A stretch of 64,000 bases of DNA from Isoetes taiwanensis (GCA_021234155.1 JAJEKV010000040.1:7310438-7374437); one strand, 5' to 3'. Counted from the stretch's first letter, positions 44,059-57,094 are shown. The notes: generated from the letters alone by a model not told the origin. Numbers and translations: made by a program.

Positions 44059-47000
44059 ATTCCATTCTTTACCAGAAAGTATGGTATTATACTTATCCAA
44101 GCCGATCATAATCCTAGTGTTCACATTTCCAGCTCATGTGCAAATATTCCATTCTTTTTTTCGTCAACAGCTTCCCTGAAAGCAAAGGAGAGACAATTGG
44201 AGGAGAGAACCCGTACCTGGAGCCAATCATGCAAACGTTAGCAGTAATCCCGTAACGATGCAAAGGGCCAAAAAGGTACATTGGGTCTCGGTTTATCACG
44301 ATCACCAATTGTATCCTTTTGCCCCCGAGAAACCATTAATCGAAAGAGAAATGGAATTATAACTTAAATGATTTTTCCAAATCCAATAAGCTGCAATCGG
44401 ATTTGCTACTAATACAACTAACATGTTTAGTGCATTCCATGTATAAACATAGTGCATCCAGTCTATAATGATTTCTAGTTTCAGCAATTCCAAATACTGT
44501 CTAAGTTTAAGCCTTAGACAATGTCTTGAAAAGAGGGCAATAAATATTTTTTCCAGGAAAAACAAGCATACAAATGCAAGGAAATTCCCATATATCATAA
44601 TTAGTATACTCATGAAGCATGAATCAGTTTATATCTTTTTATTTTAGCCCGAGGCATGTTCATGTAATCAAAGTACATAGGTAGCATTAACCTTTAATGT
44701 AGCACTCCAAGAATGTCTCGAAGCTCCATTGTCCAAGTATGAGAGTTCAAGGTTATTTCATTTCTTGCTTGACCTTCCCAAGGCAGCATAATATCATCAT
44801 AGCTGGACGCTCCATACTGTAGCAGAATAGCAAAAAAGGTTTTAAGGCAATATATGCCTACATCTGTGTTATTATGATCAATAACAATTATTAATCACAG
44901 CTCAAACCTGAATATGCCTGACTAGTTTTGCATTTACTAGTTTAGCTTTATTGGCTATGTCATCCAGCCGAAAATCTCTTCATCTAAAGCAACAATGTAA
45001 TTAATGAGTCTAGAACAATCACCAGAGAGGTTGATCTGCTCCAACTCCATTGGCATCCAGTAAGTGGAGAGAAATATTTCGCCATGTATGCACAGGTAAA
45101 AAGACAGTAGAATCTATGCTGGCATCATGCCTTAATCTGCCTAGTCTGAGCCGAACAAGCAAAACTGCACCTGGCCCAAGACCCGAGTACATTGGCTGAA
45201 ATGCAAAAGCTCCATGTATCAAGGCACCTGTTAACTGCCTTTGCAAATGCAATTAAAGGCAAAATTTTGTTTCAATAATGCAATTTAGATAAAAGGGCAA
45301 CGGAGCTATGACAAATTCGTAGCCCCTTGTGTATCCTTCTAGAAAAATTTAAATGCACACAAATGCTTACCTCTGCACTTGTAGAACTGTGTATTTGCTG
45401 AATCGAAGTCATTTTTCATCAAATGTTCTAGCTCTTGAATTTCAGAAGCATCAGAGATTCTCTGAATAGGTGGATCGGCCAGCAAGGCTGGCTATGGCGA
45501 CCCTGTAAACCTTGTATGTACCGGATTTTCAGAGCTCGGCTTTGAAGCGACCGCCTTTTAGCAACGCAGAGCATCACAGCGGCCATTTGGCGCCAAGATT
45601 CTGGCAGATCGGCACATCTACCATGTATACGCTTTTGCCCTAACTCGATTTCCATTCATCTGTATTTTTTTCTTTTTAAGACAACTTGTATCTTAATGAG
45701 TTTGTATTTTAGGCCACTAAATCAAAGGTGAACTTGGCCCCAATGTAATTAGCGGAATATCCACCCAAAACCATAGTATTTGCAACCATGAACCAAAGGA
45801 CTTACGTTTTTCTAAAACCGTAAGCCAAATTGCATTAAAGGCCACTGTGCCAGAAATGTGTTGTGCAAAGCCCCAAATCTCTAAAAGTCTCAACCATAGC
45901 ATCTCTCCACATGCACCTCTCGTACATGTGGTGAAGTATTCCAAGAAATATGCAACAAATGATGTGCATGCATTCTAGATACAGCAAAAAGCAAAAAGTG
46001 ATACTAAAGCAAGAAGTGGCTAATGTGCAAAAGCCACATGCATGCAAGTAAAGATTGCTTTTTAAGCCATTCTTTACTAAACCATTTTTAAGTTAAGGCA
46101 AATATAATCCTAAATCCACATAGGACCATAGGTAAAATCCACCTAAAGGCAAAATATGCAATCTTAGGCTTAGAAATGTCATTATTCCATAATGTAGAGA
46201 TTTCATAACTTCTACGTAGCATAAGAATTGCTAATATTTGCCAGAAATATATTTCTTGTGCCCTTTACACGATGTGGCCATTTCAAGCATGTCAAGGTCT
46301 CCATATTAGCCATAGCCATATTTCAAGCATATAGCCAAGGTCTCCATATTATTTTTCTTGCCACACTCATTGCAGTATGCAAGGCAAGGGAGCATACCGC
46401 CCTCGACAAGTCCGTCAATTACTATCATCAATTTTGTTGACCCTAGCCAAGATGTGCATGTAATGGCCAATGTCTAGGCGACCATAAATATCCAAGGAAA
46501 GTCTGCCTTAGACAAAGTCTGGACGCTATGCAAAAAGCTCCAGATACAACATAGCTCTAGTAATTTGAGCGTATGCGATAAAGGAGACTACACAGCTCTT
46601 AGTATTTTGAGCCAGTGTTGTGAGAGTACTTGACATCTCCTACAACGGTATGAGCTTCACAAGTGCTGTAACTAGCTCTTGTGTTGCAACCGTCTCCAAC
46701 CTGTTATATATATTTATATTTATATATATATATATAGCATCCTACCTCCTACCGCAGGAAGTAGGGTCCTAAAAGAAAATTCAGTATATTGCTAGGTAGC
46801 GCAGGGTACCTAGCATTCTGCTAGGACCCTACGTTACCTGTAAATCGTTACAATGTTAAAAGATAAAAGATAAATCACATAGCAGAAATTCATACCTTTA
46901 TGGTCCTGCTCAGGTTTCAAGAAGCCCAATTTTTTAATGTTCATAAACCATAGAGATCCGTCATAATTCTGTGGCTAGTACTTGTCATTTTTGAAATGTC

Positions 47001-47438
47001 CCAATGCATCAGTAAATAGCAAACAGCAAACAGTAAGTCAATGTAACAGTAGAGCAGTGCGAATGGAAAACATAATGTTCAATAAATCACGAGAGGTGTA
47101 CTGTGTTCAATTAATTCAGGTGGACTCAAAAGGATAGAGTTTCATATCCTTGAATATGATAACAGATGTTTCAGCATATATACTTTCCTTTGCCTAGGGT
47201 CTAATCTAGCCAAGTCCATACTCCTAACTTGGTCACTTAACCGAAGCTAGAGAAATTCTGTCCTGGCACTACCCAGGCCCTAAACCAAATGAGTCCAACA
47301 AGAATACTAAATAAGCTCAATATTTGTCTGAATCTGTTCATTATTTTCACATAAACAAGTTTTTCCTTTCAACGTGCAGCTCTATTGAAAGTATATCTTT
47401 ATAAAGCAAAAAGAGTAGTAGAAATAAAAAATAGTTTT
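44059..47438. repeat. 3.4-kb tandem unit, copy 2
   Basis: Same layout as copy 1, length about 3.38 kb. CTG/CAG are mostly retained (e.g. CTATGCTGGCATCATG at 45115), but not at 44286-44305 (TCTCGGTTTATCACG). It holds structured module locus D at 46735-46832. A minus-strand frame of 103 codons at 44613-44305 (hydrophobic N terminus) is shared with the other copies; conservation here reflects recent duplication and does not prove a gene. Confidence 0.85.
46704..46835 (-). repeat. TA tract plus structured module, locus D
   Basis: Near-identical to locus C: CATCCTACCTCCTACCGCAG after the TA tract, outer stem GTAGGGTCCTA (46761-46771) with TAGGACCCTAC (46822-46832), inner stem GCTAGGTA (46791-46798) with TACCTAGC (46807-46814). 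Confidence 0.7.
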
Positions 47439-50150
47439 ACATTCCATTCTTTACCAGAAAGTATGGTATTATACTTATCCAAGCCGATCATAATCCTAGT
47501 GTTCACATTTCCAGCTCATGTGCAAATATTCCATTCTTTTTTTCGTCAACAGCTTCCCTGAAAGCAAAGGAGAGACAATTGGAGGAGAGAACCCGTACCT
47601 GCAGCCAATCATGCAAACGTTAGCAGTAATCCCGGTAACGATGCAAGGGCCAAAAGGTACATTGGGTCTCTCAGTTTATCACTGATCACCAATTGTATCC
47701 TTTTGCCCTGAGAAACCATTAATCGAGAAAGAGAAATGGAATTATAACTTAAATGATTTTTCCAAATCCAATAAGCTGCAATCGGATTTGCTACTAATAC
47801 AACTAACATGTTTAGTGCATTCCATGTATAAACATAGTGCATCCAGTCTATAATGATTTCTAGTTTCAGCAATTCCAAATACTGTCTAAGTTTAAGCCTT
47901 AGACAATGTCTTGAAAAGAGGGCAATAAATATTTTTTCCAGGAAAAACAAGCATACAAATGCAAGGAAATTCCCATATATCATAATTAGTATACTCATGA
48001 AGCATGAATCAGTTTATATCTTTTTATTTTAGCCCGAGGCATGTTCATGTAATCAAAGTACATAGGTAGCATTAACCTTTAATGTAGCACTCCAAGAATG
48101 TCTCGAAGCTCCATTGTCCAAGTATGAGAGTTCAAGGTTATTTCATTTCTTGCTTGACCTTCCCAAGGCAGCATAATATCATCATAGCTAGACGGCTCCA
48201 ATTAGAGAATAGCAAAAAGGTTTTAAGGCAACATATGCCTACATACGTGTTATTATGATCAATAACAATTATTAATCACGTGACTCAAACACCGAATATG
48301 CGACTAGTTTTGCATTTACTAGTTTAGCTTTATTGGCTATGTCATCCGGTAGAAAATCTCTTCATCTAAAGCAACAATGTAATTAATGAGTCTAGAACAA
48401 TCACCGAGAGAGGTTGATCTGCTCCAACTCCATTGGCATCGGTAAAGTGGAGAGAAATATTTAGCCATGTATGCACAAAAAAGACAATAGAATCTATCTT
48501 TGGCATCATGCCTTAATCTGCCTAGTCCGGAGCCGAACAAGCAAAAGCGCACTGGCCAGATCATTTTATTTTAGCGCGAATATAGACCCAGTACATTGGC
48601 TGAAATGCAAAAGCTCCATGTATCAAGGCACCTGTTAACTGCCTTTGCAAATGCAATTAAAGGCAAAATTTTGTTTCAATAATGCAATTCAGATAAAAGG
48701 GCAACGGAGCTATGACAAATTCGTAGCCCCTTGTGTATCCTTCTAGAAAAATTTAAATGCACACAAATGCTTACCTCTGCACTTGTAAAACCGTGTATTT
48801 GCTGAATAAAAGTCATTTTTTCATCAAATGTTCTAGCTCTTGAATTTTGAAGCATCGGAGATTCTCACGAATAGGTGGATCGGCCGGCAAATGGGCTATG
48901 GCGACCCCATGTAAACCTTGTATGTACCGGATTTTCAGAGGCTCGGCTTTGAAGCTGCCTTATGGCAACTCAGAGCATCACAGCGGCCATTTGGCGCCAA
49001 GATTCTGGCAGATCGGCACATCTACCATGTATACGCTTTTGCCCTAACTCGATTTCCATTCATTTGTATTTTTTTCTTTTTAAGACAACTTGTATCTTAA
49101 TGAGTTTGTATTTTAGGCCACTAAATCAAAGGTGAACTTGGCCCCAATGTAATTAGAGGAATATCCACCCAAAACCATAGTATTTGCAACCATGAACCAA
49201 AGGACTTACGTTTTTCTAACCGTAAGCCAAATTGCATTAAAGGCCAACCATAGCATCTTGACAAAAAAATGTGTTGTGCAAAGCCCCAAATCTCTAAAAA
49301 GTCTCAACCATAGCATCTCTCCACATGCACCTCTCATTTGTTCCCCACATGTGGTGAAGTAACCCAAGAAATATGCAACAAATGATGTGCATGCATTCTA
49401 GATATAACAAAAAGCAAAAAGTGATACTAAAGCAAGAAGTGGCTAATGTGCAAAAGCCACATGCATGCAAGTAAAGATTGCTTTTAAGCCATTCTTTACT
49501 AAACCATTTTTAAGTTAAGGCAAATATAATCCTAAATCCACATAGGACCATAGGTAAAATCCACCTAAAGGCAAAATATGCAATCTTAGGCTTAGAAATG
49601 TCATTATTCCATAATGTAGAGATTTCATAACTTCTACGTGAGCATAAGAATTGCTAATATTTGCCCAGAAATATATTTCTTGTGCCCTTTACACGATGCG
49701 TAATGGCCATTTCAAGCATGTCAAGGTTTCCATATTAGTCATAGCCATATTTCAAGCATATAGCCAAGGTCTCCATATTATTTTTTTCTTGCCACACTCA
49801 TTTGGGTTATGCAAGGCAAGGAACTTGGGGGAGCCCTCGACAAGTCCATCAATTACTATCATCAATTTTGTTGACCCTAGCCAAGATGTGCATGTAATGG
49901 CCAATGTCTAGGCGACCATAAATATCAAGGAAATGCACTTAGACAAAGTCGGGCGCTATGCAAAAGCTCGGATACAACATAGCTCTAGTAATTTGGGCGT
50001 ATGCGATAAAGGAGACTACGACTCTTAGTATTTTGAGCGGTGTTGTGAGAGTACTTGACATCTCCTACAGCGGTATGAGCTTCACAAGTCTTTGTAACTA
50101 GCTCTTGTGTTTAAACCGTCTCCAACTTTCATTATATATATTTATATCCT
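47439..50150. repeat. 3.4-kb tandem unit, copy 3, truncated at TA tract
   Basis: Collinear with copies 1 and 2 for 2.7 kb, then stops within the TA tract (50132-50148). It lacks the structured module and the tail. The right part, 49.9-50.1 kb, shows many altered CTG/CAG sites (AAGTCGGGCGC versus AAGTCTGGACGC). The junction leads into unrelated sequence. Confidence 0.8.
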
Positions 50151-51043
50151 TTTCCTTTTCGGTTCCCGTAACCTAGTTTTGAGATATCCATCCTTACCAT
50201 CACGGCATGTCGATTTATCGGTTCTTGACCAAAGTCAAGAGAATCCTAAGGACCATCAGTTCCATTTTAACTTAATCATTATTTTAAAATCAAATTCAAT
50301 GCCACAATTAACCAAGCAAAGTTTATCCCAAAAACTAGACCAGAGTCCTGGATATCAGGTGTTTCCATGAATAGGCCTTATCAGAAAAATTCCAAATGCA
50401 TATGCATTATTTCCTAGGCAACATTTCAGCTATGCCTGCTGTACCATTTACCCTTTGTAAAAAAGCCTTTTCACCTATGCACAGAATATGGTATTTAGCA
50501 ATTCCCAATTATGGTAGAGTTTTCAGGATTATTTCTGCAGTTTGTCAATATCATAACTACTGCCCGAATTTTTCAGTTTCTTTACACGGGCTATGCATCA
50601 TAACTTATATGCCAAATAATCTGGAAATAACTTCCTATATATTTAGTGGCTTAACAAAGCTTACAAACAAATTCACAGATTATATTAGAACACTTTTCTA
50701 TTATGCCATTATTAGCAAGGATTCCAAGACTATATTACCAAGCCAGCATATGCAAATGATAAAACTTCCATTAAACGATTGTGTTCATGAAAAATATCAT
50801 CCAAAAAACTTAATGCATGGAATAAATCCATCATTTCCTGTCTTAGAAAACCTGGAGCATTTCGATCCATATCATATATGCTACTGTTATAAGTTTGAAA
50901 AAAGCTTACCATATACTGCAGGAAGCATATACTACTAAAAAGAAAACAAATATTTCGTCACCCATGATGGCCACAGTTGCAAGGCCCTTTGTAAAAGTCT
51001 GAATCCTCAAGCAAAACGAATTTGGAGGAGTTAGACGGGTTAC
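50151..51043. other. Unassigned AT-rich, includes a 180-codon open frame
   Basis: The plus-strand frame 50396-50935 is open but has the Ile/Tyr/Leu/Cys-rich composition expected of AT-rich noncoding DNA and no motif. The stretch lies where introns of the minus-strand paralogue at 51.0-51.6 kb would be. I do not call a gene. Confidence 0.35.
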
Positions 51044-51131
51044 CTGCAGTGAAACCAAAGCACATTAGCCTTAAACAGGGTAACATACTAAGCCACTAGC
51101 AGGTAAGCTATCATCTAAACTCGGCTCTTCG
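51044..51131 (-). pseudogene. Exon B paralogue of the unknown gene
   Basis: Acceptor GTGAAG then GGCGAAGAGCCGAG and donor CTGCAG/GTAACC match exon B at 26549-26636. The intervening sequence is diverged and the frame is broken after GEEPSLDD. Conservation of both splice borders over diverged sequence supports a spliced ancestor. Confidence 0.5.
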
Positions 51132-51299
51132 CCCTTCACCAAAATAAAGACTGAAAAACAATTATTAATCCATTCTGGTTTATTAGCTGAGCTAACAAGT
51201 TTCAAAACAGAGCTTTATAGTTAAACCAAAGCATAGATTCGATTTAAACTAAAGGGTTTAGAAACGTCAGGAAAAAGTCCTGTTGAACTTTGGTTTAGC

Positions 51300-51592
51300 G
51301 ATTGGATCACTTCTATGGGATCCGCCAATATTGGTAATTGATTGTTGGGCATATCCTGTCGGCGGCAGTTCCGCCCAATTGTTTCTTTGAAGAACTTTTG
51401 TGATTAAGGCACCTTTGGCTCCGTTTTACGCTTGATTATACCTTTCCACAATCTTTTTCTAAGAATACTTTGCTTGGTTGAGCCACGTTTTCTCCTTCCA
51501 TCTTACATAATGCCTTGATTTAAGACCTTATCAATCGGTCAACAATTTAGCTCTTGTGTAACCTCGATTATGTATGCCTTCTGCTTCGGCAT
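51300..51592 (-). pseudogene. Exon A paralogue of the unknown gene
   Basis: It starts MPKQKAY at 51592. After frame changes it shows the GYTRAKLL-like segment and, in frame, KMEGENVAQPSK, then FLEKIVERYNQA in shifted frames. It is equivalent to CRMEGESVAQPTKQFLERIV in the 27-kb copy. The frameshifts fall partly at places that could be altered CTG/CAG sites. No function is assigned. Confidence 0.5.
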
Positions 51593-52880
51593 GGGTGAGG
51601 AATATAAGATTTTATGCGAAGCAACCCAGTTTTAACGCTTATAAAGAACAAAGGCCGGACACAATACATTGGAAGTTTAGAATGGGTTCCTAAAAGGGCC
51701 TAATTTTCAAGTATATACCTTTTTGTCGGGTATTGCACATTCGGCTTGCTCCTTGCTGTTGGCTGTCCACGGCTACATCCAAATCCCGGATCCATCTCAT
51801 GGCTTAGTGGCCTAATCCAGACCTCCAACAATCTTCTTGCTCACGTATGTGTTTGGGTCATCAAGGTAAACCCTAAACTATTAGTGTGTAACCAAATCGT
51901 GTACACGTATAGGCACATGCCTTTTATTCCTTGCAAACAAACACGATTTGTTATTTTGCTAAAATTCAAATGATAATGTTGTTAGTCTTTTACCCATGGT
52001 CGGTTTGTAAGTATGCACAACATAGAAAAGGCTTTGTTGTCTATGGTCCAAGCATCCAGTTGCTAGTCCCCATTATTCATTCTTATCTCCTGTGCTGCAA
52101 GACATAGATCATGGGCATCTTTTTAAAAAAACAACATTTTTACCTTTGGGCCATAGCCTATGTATATGTATGTGGGTTACCGTTCATTCTCAAGTGATCT
52201 CTAGACCCAACCTTTGAGGTCTTGTTGTTTTGGGTCCAAACCTTTGGGCTGCCCTTATCTTGCGCTTGCCCCTGAGTCATAGAAACCGGAACATGCCCAA
52301 TAACGCTTGGAACATGCCCAATAACGTTTTACCTTCTGTGACTCACCTTGATGCCATACCGTCCGGAAAGTGTATGTCCGAGAGTATTTTTTGTCCCTAG
52401 CTCTTAGTTGCCGCTGACCATTTTTTATTCTTGTTCTCTGTGCTTCACGACTCCAATTCATGGCCATAGCAGTTTCCAGAATTAGTTGTCAACAAATACC
52501 TTACCTTTTTGTTAAACCTTTTCTGCTGGAGATGCCCCTATGGCCTTCCTTTTGCATGGCAACGGTTATGGCTGCAATGTCAATAACCATAAAATGGTCA
52601 TGTTCCCATGGTCATGTTGTCAATGACATATAAAATGCACCCTGTGAGGTTCTTATGTCGGCTCATCAGTTCCTGTTGCATGTCTTGAAAACCTGGTGCC
52701 ACTGCTACATGGTCTTAAGAAATCTTGTATTCTAAGCTAGTTAATACCATTTTTCTCATGTGCTAAGGTGTCATACTTTTCAAATGCTTACCAGCTGTTT
52801 ATGGTCCAGCCCTTTAGTGGTTAGTCCCCATTATTTAATCTTATTTCCCTAAGCTGCAAGACATGGATCAGAACAAATGT
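51593..52880. other. Unassigned; small local duplications
   Basis: GGAACATGCCCAATAACG is tandemly repeated at 52289 and 52309. A diverged ~85-bp phrase (TATGGTCCA...TAGTCCCCATTATT...GCTGCAAGACAT) occurs at 52041 and 52801. No gene is supported. Confidence 0.5.
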
Positions 52881-52887
52881 CGTTTGG

Positions 52888-53030
52888 ATATATATATATG
52901 TATATATATATACAAGTAAGCCCTACCTCCTACCGGAAGGCATGAGCTGGTCAAAATGTAGTAAAGGGGTGGGAGGGTCCCTATACTACATAGAGACCCT
53001 CCCTGCCCACTATTCATGTAACAAGAAATC
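52888..53030 (-). repeat. TA tract plus structured module, locus E
   Basis: A TA tract (52888-52912), then CCTACCTCCTACCGGAAGG. TGTAGTAAAGGG (52957-52968) pairs with CCCTATACTACA (52979-52990) at 11 of 12 positions. The competing stem GGGAGGGTCCCTAT pairs with ATAGAGACCCTCCC (52971-53004). Close kin of locus A. Confidence 0.7.
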
Positions 53031-53149
53031 ACTGTTCCTCATGAAATCCGTTGAACTTTTAGAATCCTAGTGACAACAAATATATCAAATTTCAGACCTA
53101 GGTAGTTACCTTTTTCAAGTGTCCTGTAGAGGGTAGATCTTATATCCTT

Positions 53150-53980
53150 TTCCTTGGAGCCTTTTTTTCAATGCTTGTATTAGTGGGACGCCTTTGGGTG
53201 GACGCGCAATGGATCCGCATTCGGGATTAACGTTTGAGAAAGCGCCTATAAACTTTTCTTGACCACTTGAGGTAATACACATCACTCAAAAACCTGTGGA
53301 TTTTTCGCCAGCTTATGGTCGGGGATAGCATGGCCATAAGAGACTTAATTTTTTGAAGTGGCCACATCTTATTTTTCAGACTTGAATGGCTGTAAGAATT
53401 TCTATGGTCTTTGTAAAGTCATAGCTATATGTTCTTGTACTGGAAAACATTGGAAGAATGGATCTGATGGTTACATGGCCATGATTTTACAAAAAATATT
53501 GCTCGGTTTTGTTGTATTAAAAGCATAGCATATTAGTCTTGGAAGCGCATGGATTGTGCATTAGCACTAGAAACTGGATTAGCATTTGCATTGGATTATG
53601 CATTAGCTTGTAGCGCAATAAAAATATGCTGTTGCAGAAAAATAGCAAGAGAATTGAACTTTAGATAAGTCTTTTAAAGGTTTCATGCGGGAAAATCATG
53701 AAGTTTTATAAAGCATTTGACATGTGTCTAATACGTCTGAGGCAAGGCAATATTGTTTGACTTTTAGAAAAGGATATAGAGGACACAATTTTCTGAGATA
53801 ATGTAATAACAGGCCATTGATAAGTTTTCTGGCCAATAAGGAAACTGAACAAATGACATTTAATGTTTAGTAAAAGGACTTCCAAGGCTCCCCTAGACTA
53901 TGTCTAGGGACTGATAAGTTCCAGGGCCCATGGTCTGGAATGGCTTAGTCTTGTGGATAAGGCTAAGGCCAAGTTTATAT
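53150..53980. repeat. 0.8-kb direct repeat, copy 1
   Basis: Nearly identical to 57095-57905 from ACTATAAAC-type sequence onward, through ATAAACTTTTCTTGACCACT and AGGCTAAGGCCAAGTTTATA. Copy 1 retains CTG/CAG where copy 2 has lost them, e.g. GGACTGATAAGTTCCAGG at 53910 versus GGATCGATAAGTTCCGG at 57833. No coding frame is convincing. Confidence 0.85.
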
Positions 53981-54596
53981 ATTCTGTGATTTCAGGATGC
54001 CAGTATAACTGGCATGGGCCTTGGTAGTCCAACAAGAATAAAAGGTTAAGAAGGGTATGATCCAAGTAATTCTTTATATCTGTCTTGTTTACATTGTGTA
54101 TCAGATGATATTTAACTAATTCAGAACTAACTGTTTGATGTACATCATTAGCAAGGTGTCACAGACGTAACACTCAATAACTGGATGGATATGGCTAGCC
54201 AATAATTGGCTGCTCCTATCTCAAAAGGACATCTCAAAAAGACATCACGATGAGGCTGAAATGAGGAAACCTGTCCAAATTGCACAGTTAACAATGATGT
54301 GGATGACATCCGCCATTTAGCGCACGTTAAGGAAAAAAGGCCTAATGGAGTATTGCAGAAAAGAACGATCTGTGGGGACAGCCTTATTCTAGGTAATGTC
54401 TACTTGTAGAAGCAATTTCTTTTTGAAAAAACATATGCAAATATAAGTGTGCAATCTGAAAGTATGATTATACTACAAAGTACCTATGGCCAAACAAAGC
54501 AAGCCCCTCGGGCATATCACTGAAAAGCACCTATGCCACTAATATGCAAGATCGGGCTTTTATGTTTTATTAACTAGTTTTAGTATACAGTTTGTG

Positions 54597-54706
54597 GGGA
54601 TCCCTATGAGTATGGGGGGGTCCTCCCGTCCCTATACTCAGCAGGTATTTCCGCCTTCCGGTTGGAGGTAGGATTTAGCTTATATATATACATATATATA
54701 TATATC
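54597..54706 (+). repeat. Structured module plus TA tract, locus F, inverted
   Basis: The module is read here in the opposite orientation: CCTTCCGGTTGGAGGTAGGA, then a TA tract (54680-54705). The stem TGAGTAT-GGG (54607-54616) pairs with CCCTATACTCA (54630-54640). Compared with loci A and E, TGTAGTAT/ATACTACA has become TGAGTAT/ATACTCA, so both arms changed together. With locus E it forms an inverted pair 1.8 kb apart. Confidence 0.65.
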
Positions 54707-54710
54707 AAAT

Positions 54711-57090
54711 TAACGTATGGTTTTGTCCAAAGATAAATACTTGGTTCACATGATCTAGTGTAGCACTAAGACATCAAAGAATTTGGTTTACGATGGCATA
54801 TGTTGCACTATTGGAGAAAACATGAGTTTAAAATGGCAAGTTCAAATCTACTAAGCAAAACCATATGCTTGAAGGTTAGTGCATACCAAAAATTGGGCGA
54901 AAAATAAAAAGCAAGTTTTACTGAGGGTTGCATCACCCTCAAATCAATGACATTGTGAATCTGAAGTTGGATTATGAAATGAACCAAGTTCACCTTTGTG
55001 GTAAAAGAAAAAGAATTGTTTTTAGGAATATGGAACTATGATGGGGTATGATGGCATACATGGTCATAAAACCATGTGTAATTTGATCACATAGTATTTC
55101 TTAGGATATTATTTTCGAGATTAATTTATCTAAAGATAAGGCATTTTGCATAGATAAGGGCGCATAAATGAAAGAAGTGAATGAATGATCTTGGACTATA
55201 ATACTTCTCAAATAACGAATTGTGGTCAAATACTTCTCAAATGAACTTTTTAATATAATGGGGAACTAGGATGGGCATAATGGCACACATGGTCTTAAAA
55301 ACCATGGGTAGTTTGATCACATAGTATTACAAAACCGATTTTAGACTAACCGGTCCACGGGTTCAAATATCACGGAGTTGGTATAATAGAACGAAGTGCT
55401 CAAAGTAATGGGAAACAAACTGAGTTTTGGTGCTTAGCATATAAATTTAAGAATGTGGACATGGGAGATAATGACATGAACATGCATGTACATGGAGTAA
55501 ACGGGTGCACTTGAAGGGGCATTGAGCTTGCTTAGGCAAGACATAGTGGTGTTGCGCAAAACATGTAAAATATGTTCTCATGAGAAAGTGGTAAAAGTGA
55601 CATGTAAGAATTGATGATGGTGCCGTGCTCGTTTAACTGAACCCATATGGTAATATAGACTTTAGCATGGTGACATTTGTCCATCTCTAGGATATTTGAA
55701 CTGACATTTGACCCAGGATAAGTCTCTTATTCTTTCTATTGGCTAACATGGACTGGCTAAGAAGTCTACAAACCTGCACACCGCCTTCTAAGCCGCAGAA
55801 AACTCATGGAACACAATTCAACGTGTAAGTGCTCACTTATGTTATTATTCAAGTGCATATATGGCAATTAGTTTGCTTTCATATGATGGCCATATGGAGC
55901 CTAAGACACCTGGTGGATAAGTTCGTACACTTCCTACATGTACCATGGCGTGGTGGACTCAGAAATAATGGCATGCAAACTCAACTATAAAGATGTAGCC
56001 CATGGCTCAACAAAACGGTAACATTTACTACATAAGTAGGAATAGGCATCTTTGAACTATGAAATGGAGCTTCATAGGGTAAATATCCGCTTAAAAGGGG
56101 AAAAATGTGGGAAATGACTTATTAAAATTAAAAGAAAGGGATAATTTAGAAAAAGCACCAAACAAAAACTCTTAGGGTTGCATTATTGGGATCTGGGATG
56201 ATGGCTTATCCGCCATGATCATGGCCATAGATGGTACGGAAAATGCGGCTTTGATGCTTAGAGCATCATTTCGTGAGATGGAGATGCCGTGAGTTCGGTG
56301 AAGCAAGAAACTATATGTTTGGCACGGGCCTTTTCCATTTTAATAACAATGGAGCATGCGATGGCTGCCCTTTGCCATGAAGCTATATCTTGCAAGAAAC
56401 TTGAGATGATCTATTTGTGCAAAAATTTAACAAAGGGCTTGCAGCCATGGTGCAAAAGGGAATGAGGTCTCCATGCACGGATGTAGCAAGTAGCTACATT
56501 GGCCGACAGGGCTATAAGAGAAGAAATTGGGTTTCTTTGGTCTGGTTTGTTTTGGCATCCGCTAATGCCTAACCTGCCTCCGTGCATGTTAGAGCAAGCT
56601 TGATGATATGAGATGATGGATTGGATCAGAATGCGGATGATCCGCAGCCTTGAGCAAAAGTGTAAAGAGATGGCGGATGCACCAAACAATCATGGACACA
56701 TGCATTGATCAAGGCACAAAGGCCCAAGAACATGAGCAAACAGATTTAATCAAACAACATGGAAACAGAATCGAACTTCTTCTAAATCAGGGTTTGGTGT
56801 CGAAGAATTCTAAATTCTTAATATATTAACGGTTTGTTGATCAAGAGAACACCCTAACAAAGGGTCACTAAGTGGTATACAGACTTATATATTTATCGAT
56901 TCAAATGTTTGATGATTAATATTGTCTTTGAATAATTATTCTAAAGCAAATATTTGGTGAAGGGCGATGAGCCATGCTAAGATTACTGCATTGTTATTGC
57001 TTGTCTAGTTACCTTATCTAAAGCTAACTTAGACTTGTTTCAATGCAGTAACCAATCTTGCATCTCCGCATTTCATCTTGTTATGGATGT
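54711..57090. other. Unassigned; one pair of ~80-bp repeats
   Basis: ATGATGG/ATAATGG followed by CA[TC]ACATGGTC and TTTGATCACATAGTATT occurs at about 55043-55100 and 55280-55327. The remainder, including an ordinary minus-strand 92-codon frame at 56689-56414, shows no gene that I can support. Confidence 0.4.
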
Positions 57091-57094
57091 TTTG

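Noticed and set aside
44302-47998. Conserved membrane protein in the tandem units
   Set aside because: Conservation is explained by recent tandem duplication; the frame differs in copy 1, and there is no family resemblance.
50396-50938. 180-codon gene
   Set aside because: The composition is that of AT-rich noncoding DNA, there is no motif, and it lies in the intron region of the paralogous spliced gene.
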